The notes: generated by a model not told the origin, from the letters alone. DNA of 64,000 bases from Mycobacteroides chelonae (GCF_016767715.1 NZ_CP050145.1:2046001-2110000); one strand, 5' to 3'; shown: positions 51,137-60,618, counted from the stretch's first letter. Numbers and translations: made by a program.

Positions 51137-51952
51137 TCAGCCTTTCGCGGTCAGCGGTCTGGCGCGGTTCCAGACCTGGGTGAAAGCGTCTTCGAGGGTG
51201 GTCCAGAGCCTTGGCTCATGGTGACGTGACAGAACCAGCACAGGGTTGTTGCGCCCGGGTGAGCCGTAGATGTGGAAGTTGACAATCATGGCGTCATCGA
51301 CCCGAAAGATCGACGTGTAGAGCGCGGTGTCGTGGGTGCGAATGTCCAGCCCCGGGGTACAAGCGTGAGGGGCGAGCAACTCCACCGACGTGCGGCAGCG
51401 GGCGATGACAGCCTCGCCGATCCCTTCCTCCTCACCGCGCAAGATCGTGGTCGCAGTGTCGGGATCCCCGACGAGAAACCGCACCGACACACCGCGGGCG
51501 GCGGCGGCGAGCAGGGTGTCGAGGAATCCGTCGAGGGTGTCGAACAGGAACGTGGCCGCGAGCACGAGGATGTCGATGCCGGTGGTGGCGTCGGCGAAAT
51601 GCTGCTGCCACGTCGTGATCGGCAGCTGAGTACGGCTGGCATACAGGGTCGCGGTGAATGGCCCACCCGCAGACGCTGTTGTCACTGCACGGGGGGTAGC
51701 GGCCGGGTACTGCTTGGGCCACAGGTCATGCGGAGTGCAGTCGAGCACCTCGCTGGCGCTGCGGGCGTTGTGTTCGCGAATTCTGTAGTCGCTATCGGCC
51801 AGCCAGCGTCGCACCGACTTGATATCGACACCCACCGCGGTGGCGAACCGCTGCGAGGACAGACCTTTGGCCTGTAGCCGCTGCGCGAGGCGATCGTTGG
51901 GAGTGATGGCGGCCTCGGTGCCGTCCTGCTCGTCCATCGTGTCAGCGCACAT
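51137..51952 (-). CDS. XRE-type regulator with a PLD-like C-terminal domain
   Basis: About 271 residues. The N-terminal helix-turn-helix (RLQAKGLSSQRFATAVGVDIKSVRRWL) is followed by a C-terminal alpha/beta domain with GVSVRFLVGDPDTATT and FRVDDAMIVNFHIYGSPGRN, which resembles a phospholipase-D fold without the HxK motif, as in DUF5919-type regulators. Start choice is uncertain: codons at 51952 and 51937 are possible, while the frame is open to 52132. It is divergent from the SCO3933-like gene, so it likely controls transfer and replication genes. Confidence 0.7.
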   Translation of the reverse strand: MCADTMDEQDGTEAAITPNDRLAQRLQAKGLSSQRFATAVGVDIKSVRRWLADSDYRIREHNARSASEVLDCTPHDLWPKQYPAATPRAVTTASAGGPFTATLYASRTQLPITTWQQHFADATTGIDILVLAATFLFDTLDGFLDTLLAAAARGVSVRFLVGDPDTATTILRGEEEGIGEAVIARCRTSVELLAPHACTPGLDIRTHDTALYTSIFRVDDAMIVNFHIYGSPGRNNPVLVLSRHHEPRLWTTLEDAFTQVWNRARPLTAKG

Positions 51953-52030
51953 CTTCCCGTGTCGTCCGTATCCATCCTTCAGCGCGTGGTGTCTAGTTTG
52001 CCATGCGATTGCCGCCACCCTGCGGCGATA

Positions 52031-52110
52031 GTGTCGGTGTGATGTCCGTGGGTATGTCCGGCCGTGTCCGAAATGCCCGTGGATGTGTCGGAAATGTCGG
52101 CACATGTCTC
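52031..52110. repeat. helically phased RTGTCSG heptamer array
   Basis: Seven copies of RTGTCSG (one as ATGCCCG) start at 52031, 52042, 52054, 52064, 52073, 52085 and 52094, with a degenerate ATGTCTC at 52104 and ATGTCCA at 52125. Spacing is 9-12 bases, so all copies lie near one face of the helix. The array fills the gap between the divergent XRE gene and the transfer operon. It may be a multi-copy operator or an iteron-like replication/transfer site. Confidence 0.6.
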
Positions 52111-52190
52111 TCGCAACGTCCGTGATGTCCACGTGAACTGAATCCAGCGCCGGACCGGCGTCAACATCTCACGAAAGGACTAGTAGGACA

Positions 52191-52535
52191 ATGCGTTTGA
52201 GAATCGATACGTCTGGAACTCGTTTTATCGTCACCCGCGCTCCGGAGCCACGGCTGAACTTCGAAACCGGCGCCCCGAAAGTCGACACCGCCACCGGGAT
52301 GCCGATGTACGCCACCCAGGTCCTCGCGCTGGATGACTCCGGCGGCGAAGTACTCAATGTCACCGTGGCAGGAGACCCCAAAGTTACAGTCACGCAGTCT
52401 ATTTCGGTGGTTGGTCTGGTGGCCATCCCGTGGGCCCAAGGTGATCGCAGCGGGGTGGCGTTCCGCGCTGATGCCCTCACCCCCGCCACCGCCAGTGGTG
52501 CTGCGCCGAGTGAGCAGACACGCCCGCAGAAGTAA
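52191..52535 (+). CDS. SCO3933-family AICE protein
   Basis: A 114-residue protein beginning MRLRIDTSGTRFIVT and containing the segments DTATGMPMYATQVLAL and VAIPWAQGDRSGVAFRA. This short beta-rich family is typically the first gene before the FtsK/Tra and Rep genes of actinomycete integrative elements; its role, probably regulatory or single-strand DNA-related, is not settled. AAGGAC precedes the ATG. The family name is from memory. Confidence 0.7.
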   Translation: MRLRIDTSGTRFIVTRAPEPRLNFETGAPKVDTATGMPMYATQVLALDDSGGEVLNVTVAGDPKVTVTQSISVVGLVAIPWAQGDRSGVAFRADALTPATASGAAPSEQTRPQK

Positions 52536-52627
52536 CCCCAAGCGGGTGTGGGGTGCGGTGAACCGATCACCGCACCCCGCCACCCCGGGCATTGCTGTTG
52601 ACCACACGCTCACGGAGGGCATCTCTC

Positions 52628-54073
52628 ATGACATCGAACAATAAGAACACCACCAACAGTGGATCAGGCGATGACGACTGGTTCGGAGAACTGGTCATGT
52701 CGCTGTTCACCGCAGCCGGGTATGTGCTCTGGTGGGCGGTGCTGTTCCCGGCGATCAACGTGCCCATCATCGCCAGCCTCGTGCTTGCCATCAGCCACGG
52801 CCCACGCGTGGGCCTGATCTGCGCGATCGTGTGCAGTGCCGGGTATGCGGGCTGGGCCTGGCTCCAACCGGGGTCATTTCGCGCCTGGGTGACCGAACCG
52901 GTACGGCGGCGCTGGCTCACGTGGTCGCGCTACACCCGCACCTGGGAATCGACCTGCACCTTGCACGGCCTGACGGCCACACTCGGCGGCCGCACCCTCA
53001 CTCCCACCCTGCGCACGGTGACAATCGGTAAAACCACCGATGTGCTGGCGGTGCGCATCGTCACCGGCCAGTCCGTGGCAGATTGGCATAAACAGTCCGA
53101 CGCGCTGGCCGCCGCGTGGCGCGCCGACCGCATCAGCATCACCGCCACCTCGCCTGGCGAACTGCGCATCACTTTAATGCGGGCAGACGTGCTCGCTGAA
53201 CCGATCGTCCTGCCCATGCCCGCCCCGGCAACCCCGGTGGACCTGGCGCTGGTGCGGGTCGGGATCACCGAAACGCGGCATTGGTGGCAAGTGCCGCTGC
53301 TCGGTCACCATGTGCTGATCGCCGGGGCAACCGGCGCAGGTAAAGGCTCAGTGCTGTGGTCGTTGATCGCCGGCATCGCCCCCGCGGTGAAGACCGGACT
53401 GGTGCGGTTATGTGTCATCGACCCCAAAGGTGGCATGGAACTCGGTGCCGGAGCACCCCTGTTCACCGTGTTCACCCACGACGCCACCGACACCACCCTG
53501 GAGCTGCTACGCCAGCTCGTCACGGTGATGCACGCCCGGGCGAATCGTCTGCGCGGCCACACCCGACTACACACTCCCACGACGTCGGAGCCGTTGTTCG
53601 TGGTAGTGATCGATGAAATCGCAGCACTGAGTGCGTATGTGACCGACCGCAAGGTCCGCACCGAAATCGAACAACTCCTGGGCCTCCTGCTCTCGCAAGG
53701 CCGCGCAGTCGGCATCAGCGTCGTCGCCGCGGTGCAAGACCCCGCCAAAGACACCCTGCCGTTAAGGCAGCTGTTCACGGTGCGGATCGGGTTGCGCCTG
53801 ACTGAAGCCACCCAAACCACTATGGTCCTGGGACAGGGAGCACGCGATGCCGGCGCCGAATGTGACCGCATCCCCGACGCGACACCGGGTGTTGGCTACA
53901 TGATGGTTGACGGCACCGCCTACGCCCAGCGGGTGCGGGCCTTCCACGTCACCGACCACGACATCACCGCGCTGGCCACTCGGTTCCGCCGACCCCCGAG
54001 CCGACCGAACAAGACCCACCAGCCACACAACACCGATACCGGGCACACCGTGGGTGAGGGCAGCGGTGAATAG
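52628..54073 (+). CDS. FtsK/SpoIIIE-type transfer ATPase (Tra)
   Basis: A 481-residue membrane-anchored DNA pump. Two hydrophobic segments lie at about residues 30-55 and 62-85 (WWAVLFPAINVPIIASLVLAI and GLICAIVCSAGYAGWAWL). Walker A is GATGAGKGS, Walker B LFVVVIDEIAAL. In AICEs this single protein moves double-stranded DNA between mycelial or cell compartments. ATG at 52628 has GGAGGG 9 bases upstream; an earlier start lacks this. It overlaps the Rep gene. Confidence 0.9.
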   Translation: MTSNNKNTTNSGSGDDDWFGELVMSLFTAAGYVLWWAVLFPAINVPIIASLVLAISHGPRVGLICAIVCSAGYAGWAWLQPGSFRAWVTEPVRRRWLTWSRYTRTWESTCTLHGLTATLGGRTLTPTLRTVTIGKTTDVLAVRIVTGQSVADWHKQSDALAAAWRADRISITATSPGELRITLMRADVLAEPIVLPMPAPATPVDLALVRVGITETRHWWQVPLLGHHVLIAGATGAGKGSVLWSLIAGIAPAVKTGLVRLCVIDPKGGMELGAGAPLFTVFTHDATDTTLELLRQLVTVMHARANRLRGHTRLHTPTTSEPLFVVVIDEIAALSAYVTDRKVRTEIEQLLGLLLSQGRAVGISVVAAVQDPAKDTLPLRQLFTVRIGLRLTEATQTTMVLGQGARDAGAECDRIPDATPGVGYMMVDGTAYAQRVRAFHVTDHDITALATRFRRPPSRPNKTHQPHNTDTGHTVGEGSGE

Positions 54074-55577
54074 CTCCATGACATCGGCGCAGCTTGCCCT
54101 GCCGGGTGTTCCGGATACAGTTGATACCACCCGAGTGGTCGAGCAGATGGTGCGCCGGGCCGCGTCGATGGGATACCAATCCTGGTGGCGACGAGCAGAA
54201 TCCGTCGGATTCTGCGCTCACCCCATCCAGCTGATCGGTACCGATGAGTACGGGCGTCAGCGGGTGGTGTGGACGCGGTGCAACAACCGTCGCGCCCACA
54301 TTTGCCCGTCGTGTTCAGATCTCTACGCCCGCGACACCTGGCAACTCGTGCACGCCGGCGCTGCGGGAGGCCACCACGGCATGCCCACCGCGGTGGGCGA
54401 TCATCCGCAAGTTTTCCTCACCCTGACTGCCCCCAGCTTCGGGGCCGTCCACACCGCCACGACGTCGGGGGACAAGAAAGCGCAGGTATGCCGAGACCAG
54501 CACCGGATCGGCGGCTACCGCCGCTGCCCGCATGGAAAACAATTGTGGTGCAGCATGTCCCATGATCATGGCGACGAGCGGGTCGGTCAGCCGCTCTGTC
54601 CGGAGTGCTACGACTATGCCGGGCATGTCCTGTTCGCCTGGCATCTTCCCGAACTGTGGCGACGCTTCACCATCACCATGCGGCGCACCCTCCGCAAAGA
54701 ACTGAAAGCCACCGGTGTGGATCCGGATGCGGTGCGGGTGAGCTTCATCAAAATCGTCGAACTGCAAGCCCGCGCCATCCCACACATCCACGCCCTGATC
54801 CGCCTGGACCCCCAAGACGACCCCGATCAGACCGATTGGGAATCACCCATCGGTGCAGTCGAACTCGCCACCATCATCCAACACGCCGCCCGCACCGTCA
54901 CGCTCACCATCGACGATCCGACCGCTGATACCGATGCGCGGACGATGCGTTTCGGCACACAGATCGACACCCAACCCCTCGCCGCATCCGCAAAACCAGT
55001 GAAAAGTGCTCCACCAGAACCAGAACCAGAACCAGGGTCAGGCTCAGGACGGTCCATGTCTGGCCGGCTGGTGGCACGCTATCTCGCCAAGTATGTCACC
55101 AAATCCTTGGTAGACCTCGGAATCAGCGCGCGCCGCCTATCTACGGAAGCCATACCCGACCTGGACGTGTCAGAGCATGTGCGGACCATCCTGACCACCA
55201 TCAGCGATCTCGCGGACAAAGGACTGTCCGGCATCGGGCGGTGGTTGCACACCCTCGGATTCCGCGGCCACATCACCAGCAAATCCCGCCGTTATTCCAC
55301 TACCATGACCGTGCTGCGCGAACAGCGCGCCATTTGGACGCGTGAAGAACGCTTGAAAAGCACTGCATACCAATACGATCCCAACTGTGACTTCGCCGGT
55401 CGCGATGATCTGGTGGCGTGGGAGTTCGAACGTGCCGGCCTCGGCAGCCTCGGCGATCGCAGTCTCGTCTATTCCGCGGCCCTCCAACGCATCCACTCCC
55501 GCCTCATCGGACTGGTAGAAGCACGTCGCCAAGCCCACAACGAACAATGGGATCCGCTAGGGGCAAGCGATGGCTGA
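54066..55577 (+). CDS. RepSA-like replication initiator
   Basis: About 503 residues. Zinc-binding HICPSCSDLYARD, then VFLTLTAPSFG, another Cys/His cluster (CPHGKQLW to LCPECYDY) and the HUH-type PHIHALIRLD at about residue 240, with ARYLAKYVTKS later (Tyr residues for nicking). This is the Rep of pSAM2-like elements that start rolling-circle replication. A Pro/Glu/Gly/Ser-rich linker lies near residue 325. GTG at 54066 follows GAGGG; ATG 54078 is an alternative. The stop overlaps the next small gene by 8 bases. Confidence 0.87.
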   Translation: MNSSMTSAQLALPGVPDTVDTTRVVEQMVRRAASMGYQSWWRRAESVGFCAHPIQLIGTDEYGRQRVVWTRCNNRRAHICPSCSDLYARDTWQLVHAGAAGGHHGMPTAVGDHPQVFLTLTAPSFGAVHTATTSGDKKAQVCRDQHRIGGYRRCPHGKQLWCSMSHDHGDERVGQPLCPECYDYAGHVLFAWHLPELWRRFTITMRRTLRKELKATGVDPDAVRVSFIKIVELQARAIPHIHALIRLDPQDDPDQTDWESPIGAVELATIIQHAARTVTLTIDDPTADTDARTMRFGTQIDTQPLAASAKPVKSAPPEPEPEPGSGSGRSMSGRLVARYLAKYVTKSLVDLGISARRLSTEAIPDLDVSEHVRTILTTISDLADKGLSGIGRWLHTLGFRGHITSKSRRYSTTMTVLREQRAIWTREERLKSTAYQYDPNCDFAGRDDLVAWEFERAGLGSLGDRSLVYSAALQRIHSRLIGLVEARRQAHNEQWDPLGASDG

Positions 55578-55770
55578 AAGATGCCCGACTACGACACATG
55601 CTCGCTCCGAGTGTGACGTTCGAGTCGATGCTCCGAACATGTCAGAGGGAGGTGTTGAAATTGACCTGCCGAACCGGTATCGGCTCCCGCGCGAGGCCAA
55701 CCGCGCGCTGGTAAACGTCATACTGGCTATGCGGGACCGGACGCCTAGATCAGGGAGGGGAGTGGCATGA
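55570..55770 (+). CDS. small protein before the integrase, candidate directionality factor
   Basis: A 66-residue protein with the core VEIDLPNRYRLPREANRALVNVILAMRD. ATG overlaps the Rep end by 8 bases and the stop overlaps the integrase start by 4 bases. This is the slot where AICEs carry Xis, but no helix-turn-helix is obvious. With a serine integrase, a recombination directionality factor would be expected nearby and could be any small protein. The role is inferred from position only. Confidence 0.55.
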   Translation: MAERCPTTTHARSECDVRVDAPNMSEGGVEIDLPNRYRLPREANRALVNVILAMRDRTPRSGRGVA

Positions 55771-57413
55771 GCCTCAGGTTCGCCTTCTATGGCCGAGTGA
55801 GTACCGAGGACGCCCAAGATCCGGAGGCGAGCCGCAGCTGGCAGAAACGTCGTGCCATCGATCTGATCAGTCCGCATGGCGGCGTCCTCGCCGCCGACTA
55901 CTTCGATATAGGCCAGAGCCGGTCGCTTCCCTGGAAACGCAGGCCGGAGGCTTCACGTCTGCTCGCAGATGTCACTTCTCGTGGCCGTGGCTTCGATGCC
56001 GTCGTGATCGGGGAACCTGCTCGCGCGTTCTACGGACCGCAATTTGCGCTCACCTTCCCGGTGCTCACGCACTACGGGGTCGGCCTATGGGTGCCTGAAG
56101 TTGGCGGAGCGGTTGATCCCGGATCCGAGGCACACGACCTCGTGATGACGCTCTTTGGCGGAATGAGCAAGGGAGAACGTGCGCGAATCCAGATGCGCGT
56201 GCGTACCGCGATGTCGGCACTCGCGCAGGACACAACCAGATACCTCGGCGGTCGCCCACCGTACGGTTATCAACTCGTCGATGCCGGCCCGCACCCAAAC
56301 CCCGCCAAGGCAAGTCTTGGGCAGCGTCTTCACCGCCTGGAGCCTGACCCCGAGACCGCCCCGACCGTCGAGCGGATCTATCGCATGTATGCCGATGGTG
56401 CTGGCTTGCGCTTCATCGCACAGCAGCTCACCGACGATGGAGTGCCATCACCGAGCCAATACGACCCGGCACGGAACCGGCATCGTGACCCACGTGGATG
56501 GTCCCATTCGGCGATCCGCGCCATTCTCGACAACCCTGCGTACCGCGGTATCCGTGTCTGGGGCAAGCAGGAGAAGTATGAGGTCCTTTTGAACCCCGAT
56601 GATGTCGCCGCGGGATATGAGACTCGCATGCGGTGGCGCGATCGGGCCGACTGGATCGCACCCGATCGACGCACGCACGAAGAGCTGATCCCTGATGAGC
56701 TGGCGCAGGCTGTTCGTCTCCGGATGCAGGCGCGGCGTGGTCCCGGTCGCGTGTGCAGCAGAGAATCGACAGTGCCGTATGCGCTGCGTGGGCTGCTGTT
56801 CTGCGCCGCATGTGGACGGCGAATGCAGGGCGCCGCCCGGCCGGGGAAGCAAACAACGCGGATCCTCTACCGTTGTGAGTTCGGCAAGTCACGTTCTGTA
56901 CCTGTGGACCTGAGTGATCATCCGCGCACCGTCTATCTCCGCGAAGACGCAGTGACAGCGCGACTCGACGAATGGATCGCCACTCTGGCCGATCCAGAAG
57001 ACCTCGCACGCGGGCAAGACGTGGACCCGGCGGCCGGACCTGGCTACGCCGCCTTGCAGCGCCAGCTGAGCGAGGCGAATGCCAAAGTGGCTGCCTTGAT
57101 CACCGCCGTGGAGTCTGGCGTGGCCGTTGAGGATCTAACTGCTGCGTTGCGTCAACGTACCGCCGAGCGCGACGAGCTGAGGGCACGCGTTGAGCGAGTG
57201 GAGCGGCCCCGCGCCATGTGTGCCGCCGAGATCAGTGAGTTAGTTAAGGAGTTAGGCGGACTGTCGGTCATCCTCGGCGCGGCAACCGGAGCTGAGCGCG
57301 CCGAGGTGTACGCAAGCTTGGGCCTGCGTCTCGACTACGACCCGCATCTTCGGCGAGTCACGGCGACTGCCGACCTGAGTCGTGTCGCCGGATGTGTCCG
57401 AGGGGGGACTTGA
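55767..57413 (+). CDS. large serine recombinase (integrase)
   Basis: A 548-residue large serine integrase. The catalytic domain starts FAFYGRVSTEDAQDPE with Ser12, and continues to ERARIQMRVR; the recombinase domain has GGRPPYGYQLVDAG and a zinc ribbon starting LLFCAACGRRMQG, with only one Cys (YRC) in the second half. A coiled-coil-like stretch (residues 425-485) follows. The stop codon lies inside the T-arm of the tRNA-Leu on the other strand, so the last codons come from the attachment site. It probably integrated the element at this tRNA. Confidence 0.92.
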   Translation: MSLRFAFYGRVSTEDAQDPEASRSWQKRRAIDLISPHGGVLAADYFDIGQSRSLPWKRRPEASRLLADVTSRGRGFDAVVIGEPARAFYGPQFALTFPVLTHYGVGLWVPEVGGAVDPGSEAHDLVMTLFGGMSKGERARIQMRVRTAMSALAQDTTRYLGGRPPYGYQLVDAGPHPNPAKASLGQRLHRLEPDPETAPTVERIYRMYADGAGLRFIAQQLTDDGVPSPSQYDPARNRHRDPRGWSHSAIRAILDNPAYRGIRVWGKQEKYEVLLNPDDVAAGYETRMRWRDRADWIAPDRRTHEELIPDELAQAVRLRMQARRGPGRVCSRESTVPYALRGLLFCAACGRRMQGAARPGKQTTRILYRCEFGKSRSVPVDLSDHPRTVYLREDAVTARLDEWIATLADPEDLARGQDVDPAAGPGYAALQRQLSEANAKVAALITAVESGVAVEDLTAALRQRTAERDELRARVERVERPRAMCAAEISELVKELGGLSVILGAATGAERAEVYASLGLRLDYDPHLRRVTATADLSRVAGCVRGGT

Positions 57414-57480
57414 ACCCCCACGCCCGTTAATAGGGCACTAGCACCTCAAGCTAGCGCGTCTGCCATTCCGCCACTCGGAC
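57395..57480 (-). tRNA. tRNA-Leu(GAG)
   Basis: On the minus strand: acceptor arms GTCCGAG and CTCGGAC pair fully, followed by discriminator A. The anticodon stem CTAGC/GCTAG encloses TTGAGGT with anticodon GAG. A long variable arm (GCCCTATTAACGGGC) and T-arm GGGGGTTCAAGTCCCCC are typical of leucine tRNAs. CCA is not encoded. The 3' part overlaps the integrase gene's end by 19 bases, marking the chromosome-side junction of the element (attR/attL). Confidence 0.93.
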
Positions 57481-57649
57481 CTCTTGCTCCAGTTTGGGCA
57501 CGTAGGCGGAATTTCCGCGCTGTGCTCAAACCAAGTGCGGGCACTATGGCCCGTGGTTGCCGTCATAGGCTAGCGGAAACCCTGCACAAGGCCCAAACCG
57601 GTTGCCTGCGCCCGGTGGGCGGCGTCCGACGATGGTAGGAAAGGTAGTT

Positions 57650-58987
57650 GTGACTTCTGTGAAACCGGCGCCCGAGGATGAGGTCGTCGAACTGGTCAGC
57701 ACGCTGATCCGTTTCGACACCTCAAACACCGGAGAGCTGGAGACCACCAAGGGCGAGGCTGAATGCGCGCGGTGGATCCAGCAGCAGCTGGAAGAGGTCG
57801 GCTACACCTGTGAGTACGTCGAGGCGGGCGCGCCCGGCCGTGGAAACCTCTTCGCGCGGCTGGCCGGGGCCGACAGGGAGCGCGGCGCTCTGCTCATCCA
57901 CGGTCATTTGGATGTGGTTCCGGCCGAGGCTGCCGACTGGAGCGTGCACCCGTTCTCCGGCGCGGTGACCGACGGCTATGTGTGGGGACGCGGCGCCGTC
58001 GACATGAAGGACATGGTCGGCATGATGGTGGCCATCGCCCGCGACTTCAAACGATCCGGGACGGTTCCGCCGCGCGACCTGGTGTGGGCCTTCGTCTCGG
58101 ATGAGGAGAACGGTGGCAAGTGGGGCTCTCAGTGGCTCGTCGACAACCGCCCGGACCTGTTCGAGGGTGTCACCGAGGCCATCGGAGAGGTGGGCGGCTT
58201 CTCGCTCACCGTGCCACGCAAGGAAGGTGGTGAGCGGCGCCTGTACCTGCTGGAGACGGCGGAGAAGGGCATCGCGTGGATGAGGTTGACCGCCAAGGCG
58301 CGGGCCGGCCACGGCTCCATGGTGCATGAGGACAACGCCGTTACGGCGGTCGCCGAAGCTGTCGCCAAGCTTGGTCGGCATCGGTTCCCGCTGGTGTTGA
58401 CCGAAGCGGTCACGCAGTTCCTTGCCGCGGTCGCCGAGGAGACCGGTTACGACTTCGACCCGGACTCACCGGATCTGGAGGGTACCGTCGCCAAGCTGGG
58501 CTCGATCGGCAAGATTGTCGGCGCGACCCTGCGTGATACCGCCAACCCGACCATGCTCAAGGCCGGCTACAAGGCGAATGTCATTCCGGCGACCGCCGAG
58601 GCCGTCATCGATTGCCGGGTGCTGCCCGGACGGCTGGAGGCCTTCGAGCGTGAGGTCGACGAGATCATCGGGCCCGACGTCGAACGCGAATGGGTGCAGT
58701 TGCTTCCTGCCTATGAGACGACGTTCGACGGCGACCTTGTCGATGCGATGAATGCCGCAGTGCTCGAATTCGATCCCGAGGCCCGCACGGTGCCGTACAT
58801 GCTTTCCGGCGGTACTGATGCAAAGGCATTCGCCCGGTTGGGTATTCGATGCTTCGGTTTCGCGCCGCTGAAGCTGCCGCCCGAACTGGATTTCGCTTCG
58901 TTGTTCCACGGTGTCGACGAGCGCGTGCCGGTCGACGCATTGACTTTCGGTACCAAGGTTCTTCAGCACTTCCTGCTCAACCACTGA
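57650..58987 (+). CDS. M20/M25/M40-family peptidase (Rv2141c-like)
   Basis: A 445-residue zinc aminoacylase/peptidase: HGHLDVVP with the first His, GRGAVDMKD with the bridging Asp, SDEENGG with the catalytic Glu, and a late His in FASLFHGVDER. GTG at 57650 follows AGGAAAGG; ATG 57632 is an alternative. It opens the conserved block that matches the M. tuberculosis order Rv2141c, Rv2140c and so on, which anchors this side of the window in the mycobacterial core. The substrate is unknown. Confidence 0.88.
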   Translation: MTSVKPAPEDEVVELVSTLIRFDTSNTGELETTKGEAECARWIQQQLEEVGYTCEYVEAGAPGRGNLFARLAGADRERGALLIHGHLDVVPAEAADWSVHPFSGAVTDGYVWGRGAVDMKDMVGMMVAIARDFKRSGTVPPRDLVWAFVSDEENGGKWGSQWLVDNRPDLFEGVTEAIGEVGGFSLTVPRKEGGERRLYLLETAEKGIAWMRLTAKARAGHGSMVHEDNAVTAVAEAVAKLGRHRFPLVLTEAVTQFLAAVAEETGYDFDPDSPDLEGTVAKLGSIGKIVGATLRDTANPTMLKAGYKANVIPATAEAVIDCRVLPGRLEAFEREVDEIIGPDVEREWVQLLPAYETTFDGDLVDAMNAAVLEFDPEARTVPYMLSGGTDAKAFARLGIRCFGFAPLKLPPELDFASLFHGVDERVPVDALTFGTKVLQHFLLNH

Positions 58988-59013
58988 TCACGACCGATTG
59001 AAAGGACGCCCAG

Positions 59014-59535
59014 ATGGCCTCTCCGTACGACTCCTTGCCGCAGCTGCCGACCTTCACCCTGACATCTGCCAGCGTCACCGATGGACAGCCACTCGGCATC
59101 GAGCAGGTGAGCGGAATCATGGGCGCTGGGGGACAGGACGTCTCGCCCGAGCTGAGCTGGTCCGGATTCCCCGAGGAAACACAGAGTTTCGCCGTCACGG
59201 TGTACGACCCCGACGCCCCCACCGGATCGGGCTTTTGGCACTGGGCGGTGGCGAACCTGCCCGCCACGACGACGCAGCTGCCCGCAGGCGTGGGCAACGG
59301 AAGCGACTTGCCCGGGGATGCGATCACGTTGGCCAATGACGCGAGCCTCAAGCGGTACATCGGCGCGGCACCGCCCGCCGGTCATGGACCGCACCGGTAT
59401 TACATCGCCGTGCATGCCGTGGGCGTGCCGAAGCTGGAGCTGCCGGACAGTGCCACCCCGGCGTATCTGGGCTTCAACCTGTTTGGGCATGCGATCGCCC
59501 GCGCCGTCATTCACGGCACCTACGAGCAGCACTAG
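59014..59535 (+). CDS. YbhB/PEBP-family protein (Rv2140c-like)
   Basis: A 173-residue phosphatidylethanolamine-binding-protein fold: [34 protein letters not shown] (broken here into [23 protein letters not shown] and GFWHWAV) and [14 protein letters not shown]. The DPDAP and GPHRY motifs form the anion-binding pocket. AAAGGACG precedes the ATG, 26 bases after the peptidase. Rv2140c (TB18.6) is the likely orthologue; its function is not firmly known. Confidence 0.88.
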   Translation: MASPYDSLPQLPTFTLTSASVTDGQPLGIEQVSGIMGAGGQDVSPELSWSGFPEETQSFAVTVYDPDAPTGSGFWHWAVANLPATTTQLPAGVGNGSDLPGDAITLANDASLKRYIGAAPPAGHGPHRYYIAVHAVGVPKLELPDSATPAYLGFNLFGHAIARAVIHGTYEQH

Positions 59536-59553
59536 CTGCTTCGCGGGGTTCGG

Positions 59554-60618
59554 CTAGGAGGCGGAGCCAACCGCCTCGTGCAGGCTCCCGAACCCGCCGT
59601 CGCGCAGGTGTTGGGCGATCCCGTCGTGAATCCGCTTGGCGTAGAAGCCACCCCGGTAGATGAAACCGGTGTAACCCTGCAGTAGCGAGGCCCCGGCGGT
59701 GATCCGTGCCCAGGCGTCGTCGGCATCCTCGATGCCGCCGACGCTGATCAGCACCAGACGGTCTCCCACTCGCCGGTGTAGCCGTCGCAGCACTTCGAGG
59801 GATCGGTTGGCTACCGGTGGCCCGGAAACGCCGCCGGCGCCCAGGCCTTCGACATCCGGCGTCTTCAAGCCTGCGCGGCTGATGGTGGTGTTGGTGGCGA
59901 CGATCCCGGCCAGGCCCAGTTCCGCTGCCAAATCTGCGATCTCGTCGATATCGGCATCGGAGAGATCGGGGGCGATCTTTACGAGCACCGGGGTGGTGGT
60001 CTCCTCCAGCACCGCCGAAAGGATCTTGCGCAGCTCGCCGATGGCTTGCAGGTCGCGTAGCCCAGGGGTGTTGGGGGAGCTCACGTTGACCACCAGGAAG
60101 TCGGCGGCGGGCCCCACCAATCGTGCGCTGACCCGGTAGTCCGAGGATGCGAAGGCGGCCTCGACGATCTTCGACTTGCCGATGTTGGCGCCGATGGGCA
60201 CCGAGGCCTTTCGCGTCGCCAGCCGGGGCGCGAGTGCTGCCGCACCGTGGTTGTTGAAGCCCATCCGATTGAGCAGGCCACGGTCGGCGGCGAGCCGGAA
60301 CAGCCGGGGCTTCGGATTGCCCGGTTGGGCGATCGCGGTCACCGTGCCCACCTCGGCATAGCCGAAGCCGAGCGGACCCCACACCTTGAGACCCTCGCCA
60401 TCCTTGTCGAATCCCGCGGCCAAACCCAAGGGGGCGGGGAAGTGGACCCCGAACACCTCGCTGGCCAGGATGGGATCGGACGGCGCGCACAGCCGATTCA
60501 TCAGCCGGCGCGTCGGAGTGAAGGCCGCCGCGGCACGCAACGATGCGAACACCAGGGTATGTACACGTTCGGGCGGCACCACGAAAAACAGCCGCAACAA
60601 GATGGAGTACAGCATCAC
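59554..60618 (-). CDS. pyrD: quinone-dependent dihydroorotate dehydrogenase
   Basis: A 354-residue class 2 dihydroorotate dehydrogenase, fourth step of pyrimidine synthesis at the inner membrane. The N-terminal hydrophobic segment [16 protein letters not shown] serves membrane contact; [11 protein letters not shown] and GFNNHGA are the FMN/substrate sites, [15 protein letters not shown] the catalytic Ser region, and KIAPDLSD the Lys. The ATG overlaps the DUF5703 stop, so it is the last gene of a three-gene minus-strand operon. Length is normal. Confidence 0.95.
   Translation of the reverse strand: MMLYSILLRLFFVVPPERVHTLVFASLRAAAAFTPTRRLMNRLCAPSDPILASEVFGVHFPAPLGLAAGFDKDGEGLKVWGPLGFGYAEVGTVTAIAQPGNPKPRLFRLAADRGLLNRMGFNNHGAAALAPRLATRKASVPIGANIGKSKIVEAAFASSDYRVSARLVGPAADFLVVNVSSPNTPGLRDLQAIGELRKILSAVLEETTTPVLVKIAPDLSDADIDEIADLAAELGLAGIVATNTTISRAGLKTPDVEGLGAGGVSGPPVANRSLEVLRRLHRRVGDRLVLISVGGIEDADDAWARITAGASLLQGYTGFIYRGGFYAKRIHDGIAQHLRDGGFGSLHEAVGSAS

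Noticed and set aside
43600..57394. Second copy of the tRNA-Leu 3' end as the other attachment site of the AICE
   Set aside because: I looked for the acceptor/T-arm sequence in this region and found none; the other end may lie outside the window or be very short, as for serine integrases.
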